Counted from the stretch's first letter, positions 29,881-40,462 are shown. The stretch: DNA of 64,000 nucleotides from Amylostereum areolatum (GCA_012932865.1 SAXG01000017.1:825317-889316), one strand, 5' to 3'. Notes: generated from the letters alone by a model not told the origin. Numbers and translations are program-made.

Positions 29881-30771
29881 TGTGCGTGCATGGAGGCACA
29901 CGTGGATGGCGCGTGGGGAATGCACAGGGGAGGGAGCACATTGAGGGTGGGGGGTGGGGGTGTTGAGGGCGAGTACAAGTGCTGAGGACCCGGGCATGGA
30001 TGTGGTGTCGAGAGTGGGGTGTGCCCATTGCGATGGGCACGCGTGCGTTGCAGACACTGGCACACAGGTATTGAGCACATGAGTGTGTGGGCGAGGGCAT
30101 TGAAGGTGTGCAGGCACACGGGCACGTGGACACGTATGTGTAGAGGGTGCGTGGGTGGTAACATATCGTAGATACTACACACGCGATCACTATGTATGTA
30201 GGGGCTTCGGAAGGGTGTGCCTGGCGCATGATCGTGCGACGGCTGGGCGGTGGCAGCAGTAGCAGCAGAGGTGGCGGTGGCAGAGGTGGCAAATTGGTGT
30301 GATAGAAGGGGGATGGGGAAAGAAGGGGGGTGCATGGGCGCACAGCTTGAGGGTGTGGGTGCAGGCGCAAGCATCAAGGGTAAGGGCGCAGGCGTGCGCA
30401 GAGGTTAGTGGCGAGGATACGCGAGGTGCGGGTGGCTTGAGGGCCTGGGCCTGGGTGGCTTGAGGGCCTGGGTGGCTTGAGGGTGCGCAGCCGTGGTCAT
30501 TGAGGGCATGGGCGTGGAGGGCTCGAGGGCGTGGAAGGCTTGAGGGTGTGGAGAGCTTGAGGGTTTGAGCGTGGGGGGCTCAAGGGCACGGGTGTGAAGG
30601 GCTGCAGGGCGTAGGTGCAGACGGCTTGAGGACGCGCAGGCACAGTCATTGAGGGGGGAGAAAGGTGGGCGTGGAGGGAGGGCGGGCGGTGCGTGGGTGA
30701 GCGGGCGCGTAGGCCAGCGGAGGTGGTAGAGGCGGTGGAGGGTGTGCAAGGAGAGTGTGCAAAGGGGAGAG
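29881..30771 (+). repeat. G-rich degenerate minisatellite
   Basis: This continues repeat R-b. The plus strand is G-rich with words such as GGCTTGAGGGCGTGGG, most regular at 30,420-30,640. Long minus-strand ORFs (Pro/His/Thr-rich) reflect composition. No gene is supported. Confidence 0.55.
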
Positions 30772-30980
30772 TGTTGAAATAAGGCTAAGCCCTGGCCTGT
30801 TGCACACAATCAGAGCTCAGTGATATCCTCTATATCAACTACCAACCTGTTCCCGCTATCGGACAGGTAGCTCAGTTGGTTAGGGCACCCTTCTAGAATA
30901 TGGGAGGTCCTAGGGTCAATCCCCAGCCAGTCCACTTTGTGTTTCACTTTATGACTGAAGGTCCCTCTGTGTTTTCAACA
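30772..30980 (+). mobile_element. tRNA-bearing mini-LTR, copy M2
   Basis: 209 bp, TGTTGAAATAAGG...GTTTTCAACA, with TSD GAGAG (30,767-30,771 and 30,981-30,985). Orientation is opposite to M1 and M3. It lies in the G-rich repeat. Confidence 0.92.
30861..30933 (+). tRNA. tRNA-like gene in M2, mutated
   Basis: Same 73-nt cloverleaf as M1, but with changes in the D stem (GAGC to GGGC) and the T loop (TTCAATC to GTCAATC), so the B box is damaged. The anticodon position is again AGA. Confidence 0.6.
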
Positions 30981-30985
30981 GAGAG

Positions 30986-31696
30986 ATGGGTGGGCACGGA
31001 GGTGTATTGGGTGTGTGGGCATGGGCAAGAGTGAGGGCAGGAGTGGCGATGGTGTCGTCACTATGAGTGATGACACCGCCGCTGAAGCGAGGAAGGCGGG
31101 CGAGGAAGGTGGTGGAGGCGGTAGAGGCGGTGGTGGCAACGGCAGCGGACGATGAGGATGAGGATGAGGATGAAAAAAAAGGTGACAAGTCACCAGAACC
31201 CAGATATCCCACAGGTCTGATGACACAGCAACCAATCAGAGTACCTGGACCGGCACACCGGCTGGCCACGGGTATTCAACGGGTACCTTTACAGGTTACC
31301 TGTTGTCTGAAATGGCCTACTCGTACTCTCACGGGTATTTCGGCAATGGATACTCGTATCCACGGATGCCGATACCTGTAGATGTGCCTGACGAGTACTT
31401 GAATGGGTACTCACGAGTTTTTATACTCATGAAGAGCTCTGGTTGAAGGTGCGAGGGTGGGTGAAGGTGTTGGTGTGCGCAGAGAGGGCACGGATGCGGG
31501 CGCGCATTGACGGAGACAAGTGCACCTAGGTGTCAAGGGCACAGACGCGCGGATGTTGATGGTGTTGATGGCACGGGTGCTTCGACGGACAGGTGACAAG
31601 AGGACAAGAAGGGAAAGGTGGAGGAAGACGAGTTGATGATGTGTCACATCTCAGCACTTGCTGAGGTGCCAGTCGCTCATATACGTGGCTTGGTGA
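30986..31696 (+). repeat. Low-complexity DNA with GATGAG microsatellite and GGGTA cluster
   Basis: 31,150-31,172 is a (GATGAG)n tract. 31,265-31,430 holds many GGGTA(C/T) or TACCC words on both strands, including short palindromes such as GGATACTCGTATCC. No gene is supported. Confidence 0.45.
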
Positions 31697-31754
31697 GATC
31701 ATGACATATTTTCTGCTTGCATTCTGAAATGCGAGCAGAAAATACATCATGTTC
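31697..31754. repeat. Near-perfect palindrome H2
   Basis: The outer arms GATCATGACATATTTT / AAAATACATCATGTTC nearly equal those of H1. The inner arms CTGCTTGCATTC / GAAATGCGAGCAG differ from H1 but still pair with each other. Confidence 0.85.
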
Positions 31755-32089
31755 TTGGCAGCCTCTCCCTCACCCTTTCCCCCTTCTTCTCCCTCACCGT
31801 ATCCCCCTCCTTCCCCCCTCTCGCCTACTCACCCGCCCGCTTGCTCACCTGCACACTTGCTCACTCAAATGCTAGAAGTGCACGCACATGCCTGAACTCG
31901 TGCTCAGCCGCTCCCATGCACTGAACGACCTTCTGTAGGCAGGCCGGTGACTCCGCTCTCTCCTTCACTCACATCTCCCACCCTCGCCCTTGCCTTCGGT
32001 GTCGCTGTTGCCTACTGCCCTCACTCACCACCCTCGCCCACCACCATCACTCACTACCCACCCTCCGCTCCCCGACGTCGAGCACGCTC
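31755..32089. other. C-rich stretch without gene
   Basis: Pyrimidine-rich, 'CCCTCACC'-type words. Nothing else is visible. Confidence 0.4.
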
Positions 32090-32138
32090 AGGCAAGAATG
32101 CCATCAACTGCTGCACATGATTGATGGCATTCTCGCCT
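32090..32138. repeat. Palindrome H3
   Basis: Arms AGGCAAGAATGCCATCAA and TTGATGGCATTCTCGCCT (17 of 18 pair) flank a 13-base loop. It lies 2 bp from H4. Confidence 0.85.
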
Positions 32139-32140
32139 CC

Positions 32141-32205
32141 ACATGCTATAATGTTTTCTGGAGCCCGCTTTCATTAAGCGGGCTCTGGAAAACATCATAG
32201 CATGT
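32141..32205. repeat. Palindrome H4
   Basis: Arms ACATGCTATAATGTTTTC + TGGAGCCCGCTT pair with AAGCGGGCTC + TGGAAAACATCATAGCATGT at about 28 of 30 positions. Same general design as H1/H2: AT-rich outer arm, GC-rich inner arm, tiny loop. Confidence 0.85.
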
Positions 32206-32523
32206 GCATGTATGTGTCCACTGCCCCCGTATGCACACACGCCTGTCCACAATGCACCCGCCCATGCTCAACGTGCCCGCCCGTAACGCCCACACCCGCT
32301 CACAACCCGCAGGCCCACAATGCCTGCACGCAACCTGCACACTCGTTGTGCAACTCTGCACCTGCTTGACGTGCACTCACCGCCACGTGCCACACCCTCA
32401 CTGCCACGTGCCCACCACCTGTCTTCTGCCCTCTATCCTCACGTCAAATGGCACACCCGCACGCGCACTCCCACGCTCAATGCACCCATCCACGCTCAAC
32501 GCACTTGCATGCAACCCGCACGC
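32206..32523 (+). other. C-rich low-complexity stretch
   Basis: Plus strand rich in CACGC and TGCACCC words, similar in style to 1,900-2,320. No gene is supported. Confidence 0.4.
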
Positions 32524-32829
32524 TGTCAAGAATAACTGACTAAGGAATGCATCCAATAGCCTTCTAAGTCGTGACACAGGCAGTGGCTCAGAGGAAGGGG
32601 AAATCGGGGAACAAGGGAGAAACAGTACATTACACTCTAAGCTAGTAAAGACTAGGAGGAAAGACTAAGGAACTAGATACATGCAGGCCAGCTATATATA
32701 CCAGAGAGGGGATGTGCACAGACCAAGGGGCACATCAGTGATGCCATCAAAGGAGATTGATCTACAGGTGTGAGATCAGATAGCACGAGAAAGTAGTGAA
32801 AAAGCGGAGCAAAAGGGCGAGCTGTGACA
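32524..32829 (-). mobile_element. Solo LTR, family E, copy 1
   Basis: 306 bp, TGTCAAGAATAACTG...GAGCTGTGACA, with perfect TSD CACGC (32,519-32,523 and 32,830-32,834). It is the reverse complement of 39,238-39,543. Confidence 0.93.
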
Positions 32830-32834
32830 CACGC

Positions 32835-33806
32835 CCGCATGCCTGCCACACGCTCAGAACACGAGTGAGTCCCCTTCACCTGCACCTGTACATTGCACTC
32901 TCGCCCGCGCCACCTCGCTCCCTCACCTTGCGCCTGCGGAGCATGCTCTCACCCTCACCCTCGCCTGCGCTCATGCCTTCACCCACGCTCCTCCATGCCC
33001 TCGCCCGTACCTCTTTCCCTCGCCCGCACCTCTTGCCCTCGCCCGCACCTCTCACCCTCGCCCTTTCCAGCATACCCTGCCCTCTTCCTCGCCATCTCCC
33101 GCCCTCACCCGCACCTACGGTCCATGTCCGTGCCACCTCTTGCCCACCCATGCCCTCCTCCGTCTTGTGGAGTCGGGCGGGGATGTCATCACTCACGCAA
33201 GTGGTGTCATCCTCGCCTGCTTGCATCCGCTACTTTGCCCCCGCCTTCGCGTCGTGCCCATGACTTCACGCCCGGCCACCATTGCCCGCGCATTGCGCGG
33301 GCACATTAGTTGGGAGTGTATGTGTCATTCAAGCATTGTCAACATGGGTGAAGGGACCAGGATGCAGGAAGAGCGGGGGCGGGGGCGGCCTGTATGAGAA
33401 GACTAGGTGGGGACAAGGGTGAAGGAAGGATGAGGGGGTGCGTGCGTGTCGAACAAAACTCGGTGGTTGCCAGGTGGTTGTCTGAGGAGAGCATCAACAG
33501 GAGTGAGATTTATATAGTTCGAAAAAATTTGACCGAGACTGTAGCCAAGAAGAATAGAAGAATAGAGATATTCCTGTGTAATCAAATGTCTGTGTTAAGA
33601 CTGTATGAGATGGAGAGGAAAGAACCTATGTAGGGTGGAATGGTTGTGGGACCCGCCTTATTGACAGTTGTAAGAAAATTTGTAGGAAACCTTCACAAAA
33701 AATGTAGTAGGGGTTGTATATAAGTGTACAAGTTGATATAAATCGGATTGTATCGGATTAACCCTAACCTTAACCGTCTGAGTGTCACAAATCGTCGTGC
33801 CTCTCC
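32835..33806. other. Gene-free stretch
   Basis: 32,840-33,230 is C-rich with 'CTCGCCC' words. 33,300-33,600 is mixed. 33,600-33,790 is AT-rich and contains one short telomere-like run TTAACCCTAACCTTAACC at about 33,757, too short to call a telomere tract. No gene is supported. Confidence 0.4.
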
Positions 33807-33811
33807 CAAAA

Positions 33812-34020
33812 TGTTGAAAACACAGAGGGACCTTCAGTCATAAAGTGAAACACAAAGTGGACTGGCCGGGGATTGAACCCAGGACCTCCCATATTCTAGA
33901 AGGGTGCTCTAACCAACTGAGCTACCTGTCCGATAGTGGGAACAGGTTGGTAGTTGATATAGAGAATATCACCGAGCTCTGATTGTGTGCAACAGGCCAG
34001 GGCTTAGCCTTATTTCAACA
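33812..34020 (-). mobile_element. tRNA-bearing mini-LTR, copy M3
   Basis: 209 bp with the same ends as M1, TSD CAAAA (33,807-33,811 and 34,021-34,025). Ty3 pol sequence of element B1 begins about 30 bp beyond it. Confidence 0.92.
33859..33931 (-). tRNA. tRNA-like gene in M3
   Basis: Best preserved copy: acceptor GGACAGG/CCAGTCC with one mismatch, intact A and B boxes (GGTTCAATCCC), anticodon position AGA, short variable loop, A as discriminator base. Internal boxes would suit RNA polymerase III. Whether it is charged or used in translation is unknown. Confidence 0.7.
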
Positions 34021-34025
34021 CAAAA

Positions 34026-36493
34026 TTGATGATATAATAAATGTTCCCAGAGAAACTGTAATAGACGAGCACTGCACCATAGTCCGACAGGTCCTCTAAC
34101 GCCTGCAAGATAACAACCTGTTCCTTAAGCCAGAGAAATGTGTCTTTAAACAAGATTTCATCGAATACCTAGGGCTCATCATCTCACACAACAAAATCAC
34201 CATGGACCCGGTTAAAGTAGCTGGAATACAGGACTGGCCAATGCCTCAAATGGTTAAAGATGTGCAGGCCTTCCTCGGCTTTGGCAATTTCTACCGATGT
34301 TTCATCAAAGACTTCTCCAAAGTTGCACGACCTCTGTTTGACCTGACAAAGAAGGACTGTGTGTAGAACTGGTCTACGGATTGCCAAGTTATGTTTGACG
34401 CGCTCAAAGCTGTGTTTACTTCCTCCCCCGTTCTGGTCATGCCTGACCCGAAGAAACCCTATCTTGTAGAAGTCGATGCCTCGGACTTCGCTACTGGAGG
34501 CATCCTCTCGCATAAAGGCATTGACAACCACTGGCACCCGGTGGCGTATCTCTCCAAGGCTCTATCGGAGCCCGAACGCAACTACGGCATCTACGACAAA
34601 GAGTTGCTCGTGATTATCCACGCACTCGAAGCTTGGCATCACTACATGGAAGGAGCCCCTGACATCGTTGAGATCTGGACGGACCACAAGAACCTAGAAT
34701 ACTTTAAGATGGCGCAGAAACTGAGCTACAGACAGGCACGTTGGGCTCTCTTCCTCACCCAATTTGACTTCTCGCTCATTCACAAGCTAGGAGTGTCCCA
34801 TCGTCCTGATCCAATGTCTCAACGACCCAATCACAAGCACGGCATTGAGAATGACAACAAAGAACATGTCCTACTCGACCCCAAATTCTTCTAGATATGT
34901 GCAATGAGGCCGGGAGCAGTAACCTCCTGCGGCAAGGTCGAACTCCGATAACGAATCCGTGACTGCAAGACCAAGGACATTGAGGTCATTCAAGCCTTGG
35001 ATGTCATCCTACGGAACAGACCACGTACACTCGTCAAGAACCTCTAAGAGTGGAACTATGAAGAAGGCCTAGTCCTGTTCAGAGGAAAGGTATATGTCCC
35101 TGCAGATGATGAACTACGATGTGACATTGTCAGAATGTACTACGAATCACCTCTGGCTGGACACCCTAGTCGCTTCAAAACCTACGAACTCGTGAGTCGT
35201 GAATACTGGTGGCCTGGCATGTTGGTCTTTGTCTGCAACTTTGTAGCAGAATGCGCAACCTGCCAGTCAACAGAGATGCAGAACAGCCGACCCCATGTCG
35301 ACATGATCCCAAATGAAGTACCTGATCGACCATTTGGTATCATCTCTACCAACTTCATTGTCAAACTCCCTGACTGCAAAGGCTATAACACCGTCAATGT
35401 TGTAGTCGATTGCCTCACAAAGATGGTAGTTACCACCTCATGTACGACGAAGATCACCAGTGACAGCATGGCCAACATTCTCTTCGACAAGGTATACCAA
35501 CACTACGGCTTAGCGGGCAAGATCATCTCGGACCGAGGACCTCAGTTCGCTGGACAGGTGATGTGTACGCTCAATGAGAAACTTGGGATCAAGTCCACCC
35601 TCAGCACGGCGTATCACCCACAGACGAACGTCCAGACTGAACACGAGAACTAGAACCTTGAACAGTTTTTGCGAGTGTTCTGCAACTACGGTCAAGATGA
35701 CTAGGTGAAGTGGTTGCCCTTCTTCGAGTTTTCTCACAACTCCCGCACCCATGCAGCCACTGGAAAGGCCCCTTTTGAAGTCCTCTACAGTTTCCTCCCT
35801 AAGATGTACCCATCCATAAACCTGTCCTCAAAGGTCCCTGCAGTCGAAGAACACCTCTGTCAACTTGAAAAAGTCCAATAGGAGATCAAGGCCAGCCTCA
35901 CTCTCGCATCAGACTTGATGAAGCACTACAACAGTGACATGGTCAACAAGTCAACACAATTCACCATCGGAGATAAGGTCTGGCTCGAAGGCAAGAACCT
36001 GAAGACGACGAGGCCAATAAGCTTGCTGCTAAATGATTCGGACCCTTCGAGATCATTGATGTTGTTAGCCCAGTAAACTACTGCCTGAAGCTGTTGAAGA
36101 TGTGGAGAATCCACCCAGTCTTCCATGCTTCACTGCTCACCATGTATAAGGAGACAACGGCACATGGTCCAAACTATGAACAACCGCCGCCTGACCTCAT
36201 TGATGACAAAGAAGAATACAATGTGGAAGACATCATCGACTCAAAGCCGACCTGCAATAAGAAAGGCATTTAGTACCTCGTCAAGTGGGCAGGCTATCCT
36301 GACTCCGAGAATACCTGGCTCCCTCGCTCCTTGCTCTCAAAGGTCACTAATATGATTGATGCCTTCCATAAGCGCCATCCAAACGTGCCCTGCCCTGTGC
36401 GTTCCCTTGGCATTTATTTCGATGACTTTATCGCATCTACCCGTGCAGATGACATCGTGCTCCAGGCGAAAGTGCATCTTAAAGGGGGGGTAA
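34026..36493 (+). pseudogene. Ty3/gypsy element B1, 3' pol, heavily decayed
   Basis: It reads RT C-terminus ('[20 protein letters not shown]'), RNase H ('YLVEVDASDFATGGIL', 'IWTDHKNLEYF'), integrase ('GHPSRFKTYELVSREYWWP', 'CATCQS', 'ISDRGPQFAGQ', '[13 protein letters not shown]') and a chromodomain near 36,265-36,330 ('YLVKWAGYPDSENTWLP'). About ten in-frame stops are spread along it, most at positions where relatives have Q or W (for instance NLEQ-flanking EN-stop, DD-stop-VKW, V-stop-NW). AAAGGGGGGGTAA at 36,481-36,493 is the PPT. The 5' half is absent. Confidence 0.88.
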
Positions 36494-36909
36494 TGTCACA
36501 GATCGCTCTATTTCTCTCTTTGTTTGCAGACCTTGTACACGCGACATGTCATGGCACATGACTTCCTCTCGCATCACATGCTCCGACGACATCATTGCCC
36601 AGACTTCCAAGTGGGGCTCCACCTCCTTATCTATGACATCATTGCTCCGGACTTCCATTCTCTGCCCTATGACTCCTCCCTTATTGTTCCCTCCTGCTCG
36701 CACCACCATCACACCGTATTGTTCTCACCTATATATAAGGACAGTGTTTCCTTTCCCTTTTCCCTAGACTGTCCCTCTCATCATATGGTACTGTAGCTTG
36801 TGTTGCACTACCCTAGACCTGGCACTCTCAAATCTAGTTGTTTTCCCTCGCTCCTTCCATCGTCGTGACTTAGGTGGTTCCTTTGGTCTCATAAACTGCG
36901 TTTCTGACA
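36494..36909 (+). repeat. 3' LTR of B1 (family B)
   Basis: 416 bp, TGTCACAGATCGCTC...GTTTCTGACA. TATATAA at 36,732-36,738 and predicted transcript start AGACTGTCCC at 36,766, 34 bp apart. Related LTRs are at 47,906, 52,539 and 63,250 (opposite orientation). Confidence 0.92.
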
Positions 36910-37086
36910 CGTGTTGCAAAATTAGAGGATCACTTTTTGGCCCTGCGACGCAAGGCGGTACACTTCTCCATTCATATTCTGTCGCGCTTTCACCAAGTCG
37001 ATGGCAGAGACTCGCCTCAGTATCAACAGAAGATTGTGATTCCGACGAGAATGTCTGGGATGGCAAATATTCGAGGAAACTGTAAG
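36910..37086 (+). pseudogene. Exon fragment of unknown gene
   Basis: An open frame starts directly at the LTR edge: RVAKLEDHFLALRRKAVHF, then 'HQVDGRDSPQYQQK' and 'RMSGMANIRGN', ending at a GTAAGC donor at 37,085. The upstream exons were removed or displaced by the B1 insertion. No family is recognised. Confidence 0.4.
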
Positions 37087-37149
37087 CACCTGTACATCAA
37101 TACTCTTAAGAGATTTGACAGTGATGTCTGTAGTGTACACTGTTCATCT

Positions 37150-38095
37150 ATCTCATTATATCATAAGATTTCCCAATCCTATCTACAAATACACGCATGA
37201 TGAGGCTTGGCTTACGCTGAACTGGCCTTCCGTGTCGCTGGACATACGATGCACTCGAGGGACAAAGGTGTTGAGTACAAATGAAGCATGATAACTGGTT
37301 GATAGCAGGACATCTGAAAGTGCGCACCCACCATAACACGGGGCCATGTTTTGAAGATGTCGCCTGCCGCGGTGCATCAAGTTCAAACAATCAATGAGGG
37401 ATAAAGCAAAATATATAGCATGAAAGATATAGTCTATGACCCGTTGCCACCACACTGTAACACCGCACCAATTTGAGCCTCATACATGCGCACACACGTT
37501 CCAACTTCTGAAGCATGGGGCGGACTCTGCTGGTGACCTTGGCCTGAAAAATGAAGGTGTTGTTAGTTCATTCTTCATAAATTATGAGGCAATGAAAAGA
37601 CGTACACCTCGCCAATCATAGATGATGATGTGCCGCATAGCGGCCTCAGCGATGGGGAACCGACAAACATGCAATCACTAGAGCGTGGCAAGCATGCAGC
37701 GCTCCTCCTCTACCGCCTTGGCCGTGATCTCATGCTGTGTAGTAAACCTTATGGCCGGCTGGTGGCGTGATGCAAGGTTCTTAAGCACACAGGTATACTG
37801 TAGATGTGTCAGCGATAGGGCACAGATGAGACAGGGAAGAAGGCACTTAGAACAGCACACATGTATATAAAAACATACTCAACTGCAGTGTTCATGTCCC
37901 TGAGCTATCTTTGTAAGAGTGTCTTGCAGCCGGTACAGTACCTCTTGCTCCAAAGCCACAGCCATGCAGTGTTGGCAGGGAAAGCACCGCACCACAGGAC
38001 ACTGTTCACATAGCCCGGCTGTGCTGTCGCCTGCAAGTAACAGCGTCAGTTGACGAGTGTTGTAGGAAGACAATATGAGAACTTACGTTGAGATG
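37150..38095 (-). pseudogene. Degenerate multi-exon gene, unknown
   Basis: Exon-like stretches on the minus strand are separated by plausible short introns: 38,029-37,880 with a Cys-rich part 'GLCEQCPVVRCFPCQHC' and 'QEVLYRLQDTLTKIAQGHE', then 37,795-37,680 'VLKNLASRHQPAIRFTTQHE' and 'AKAVEEERCMLATL'. Further exons near 37,540-37,200 do not stay open. The Cys cluster could bind zinc, but no family is recognised. Exon joins are uncertain. Confidence 0.3.
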
Positions 38096-38131
38096 AAGCT
38101 GCACGTTAGAGTTTAGGACCTCATCGAGCGA

Positions 38132-38542
38132 GTGCTCATTCTCCCGATGATCAAGGATGGTCTGGCTCGAATCCTCATTGCGAAACTCAATCTACCTGCC
38201 GAACCCCTCGCTGGTCTCAATTACGCTCTGAAGGTGGTGTGTGGTCTGGTATCCACCGATCCTAGCGTAAACCAAGAATGGTTTCTTCATGGCGCACATG
38301 CTACTCTGGATGAGAAGTACTGTTTCGCATTCCTCTCTTTCACCCGCATGCCATTGCATGAAGTCCCTTTGAGAGCCGGCACCACCACACCCACTATGAA
38401 CCATAGGAGGTTCATTCCGGCTATCATGCGATTCACCCTTGAGGAAAACGGTCAGGCCACATCTGTCCACCGATCCCTAACCGACCTCTCCTTCGACATC
38501 CAGTGGGATATTTCTCGCGAGTGTCTAGCAGGGATATTTTGA
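38132..38542 (+). CDS. Hypothetical protein, 136 aa
   Basis: The ORF reads MLILPMIKDGLARILIAKLN, 'VNQEWFLHGAHATLDEKYCF', 'FTRMPLHEVPLRAGTTTP', and ends '...WDISRECLAGIF'. The amino acid use looks like real protein. It may be one exon of a larger gene, since the frame is open a little upstream (38,099) and no TATA is obvious. Not recognised. Confidence 0.45.
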   Translation: MLILPMIKDGLARILIAKLNLPAEPLAGLNYALKVVCGLVSTDPSVNQEWFLHGAHATLDEKYCFAFLSFTRMPLHEVPLRAGTTTPTMNHRRFIPAIMRFTLEENGQATSVHRSLTDLSFDIQWDISRECLAGIF

Positions 38543-39237
38543 GATATAAGCCCCTCTGATGTTGTTTCAACTCATTGGTGAGTGGATTGCACTCTCGAGG
38601 TCGTCCATCACAGATTGACCCACCTCCAGTTTAATCAACCACCATATCATTACAGACAAGGAGGATGTTCTTTGCCTGTGTGTAAGTCCGTCATCATACT
38701 TATCTCACTGTATATTAACATTTCCCAACAGAACTGCTACTGAGATGTTGGGTGTTCCCAATTATCTGCATGCTGACTGAGATGAGCATCTTTTCGTGCT
38801 TGTAATATTTTTCTCGGCTTACTCGCACACTCAGATGGCCCTTGTCTGGGATAACATTGTTCAGACACGTTAATAACTTACCTACACATGCATATACCAC
38901 ATCGCCTTTCAACATCTCAGATTGAGACTTCTGATGTCCTAAGTTTCGAAGCAGATGATGTCAAATCATCCAAATGAAGATGTAGAAAGTGTGAACATCA
39001 TTAATCCACAACTTGCACTACTACTTGGTTAAACATTTTATGTGACCAAGTTTTAACCCTCTCTTTCAGACTGTGGGAACATCAGGATCAGGTCCTTTGA
39101 AGTTTCAATGGGCACGGCCATGGTACGCATCCTTCTCTCTTTATTTCTATGCCATTCCCTCTCTCAAGATGAGTGTTTGCTCCCGATTCTTCCGCTCAAG
39201 TACACCCGCCCCGCACTGATTCACTTTTGAACGCTTT
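38543..39237. other. Intergenic, no supported gene
   Basis: AT-rich, several short introns could be imagined, but no exon set is convincing. Confidence 0.35.
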
Positions 39238-39543
39238 TGTCATGGTTCGCCCTTTTGCTCCGCTTTTTCCTTGCTTTCTCGCGCTATCTGATCTCACACC
39301 TGTGGATCAATCCCCTTTGATGGCATCGCTGATGTGCCCCTTGGTCTGTGCACATCCCCTCCCTAGTATATATAGCTGGCCTGCATGTATCTAGTTCCTT
39401 AGTCTTTCCTCCTAGTCTTTACCGGCTTAGAGTGCAATGTACTGTTCTCCCTTTGTTCCCTGATTCCCCCTTCCTCTGAGCCACTGCCTGTGTCGCGACT
39501 TAGAAGGCTATTGGATGCATTCCTTAGTCGGTCGTTCTTGACA
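39238..39543 (+). mobile_element. Solo LTR, family E, copy 2
   Basis: 306 bp, TGTCATGGTTCGCCC...CGTTCTTGACA, TSD GCTTT (39,233-39,237 and 39,544-39,548). TATATATA at 39,367 and AGTCTTTCCT at 39,401, 34 bp apart. Confidence 0.93.
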
Positions 39544-39651
39544 GCTTTGAAGACATCGGTCAAGTGTTGTTAGTGAGTGGTGTGTAGTCTGGGTGAAGCT
39601 GATTGCTGAACAATATCTTGTTAGCCTTCTGAGAGCAATAACACTGCCACA

Positions 39652-40462
39652 ATGATGAAAAGGCCAGTTCACTTAGTGAGTAAGCATGTCGTAAAGGCCA
39701 GAAATACTGTTGACAAGCCAGCAGAGGTTCAAACTAGTTATTTTCCTTATTATTGGCATCATGGCCACCATCGCTGCCGCCAACTATCCTCTGATCAAGG
39801 AGAAAGTTGTGACTCATCTCCTTGGCTCTCTCGACGACTGTTGTGTTATCAAATGTTATGACTATGTGCAAGCTGCGACAGGTGGCAGGATCGTCCCACA
39901 GCTCACATCCAACTTCAAGCCAGACCTCCGGGCACATATTCGGTCTAGGCTACCCTATGCGATCAGCGGGGGGTCCAGCCCTGACACCGTCATTTGGGAA
40001 GACGATCAGTTTGGAGACTGTTGGGAGTTTGCCAGGGACAAGGTGCACATTGGCATTGTTTTGTCACTCGACTCCATCATCATCACGAACATTTCCGTTG
40101 AGCACAAGTGCTATTCCCCCCTGGACACGGTGCCTCGAGATATGTTGCTTTGAGTAGTTCTGGAGACTGTGATGGAGGGACAGCAGGAATGACTGCATGG
40201 AGAGTTACCTTCTAGCTTAGCAGTGTTCAATGCTTTACTCCTCCATGCTAACGTGTCTCTCGGGGATTGCACACTTATACCTATCGCCTACTTTCAGTAC
40301 AACAAGACTTCCGCCGACGTTCTTCAACACTTTGAAGTGTGGGGAGGGCTTAGTAATGGAGATGTTAGGCTGGGAGCAATAATGGTAGACATTTTAAGCA
40401 ACTGGGGTGGGGCATCTACTTGTCTGTATCACGTCCAGATTCATGGTCGACGGAGTGTGTAG
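39652..40462 (+). pseudogene. SUN-domain protein gene, probably inactivated
   Basis: A hydrophobic helix 'LVIFLIIGIMATIAAANYP' (about 39,730-39,785) is followed by a SUN (Sad1/UNC-84) domain: 'YVQAATGGRIVPQLTS', 'DTVIWEDDQFGDCWEFARDK', 'HIGIVLSLDSIIITNISVEH', 'TVPRDMLL', and after a gap 'CTLIPIAYFQYN' and 'MVDILSNWGGASTCLYHVQ'. SUN proteins span the inner nuclear membrane and tether the nucleus or telomeres. The expected W after DMLL reads TGA at 40,150-40,154, and another stop follows near 40,188, before the frame resumes. This could be an intron I failed to place, but nonsense decay seems likelier. The start codon is uncertain (39,652 or 39,710). Confidence 0.7.

Noticed and set aside
29816..30377. 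Minus-strand ORFs of about 180 codons, Pro/His/Thr-rich
   Set aside because: Translations of the G-rich minisatellite, with two frames open in parallel and no domain.
33755..33775. Possible telomere repeat (AACCCTAACC)
   Set aside because: Only about two imperfect units; far too short to indicate a telomere.
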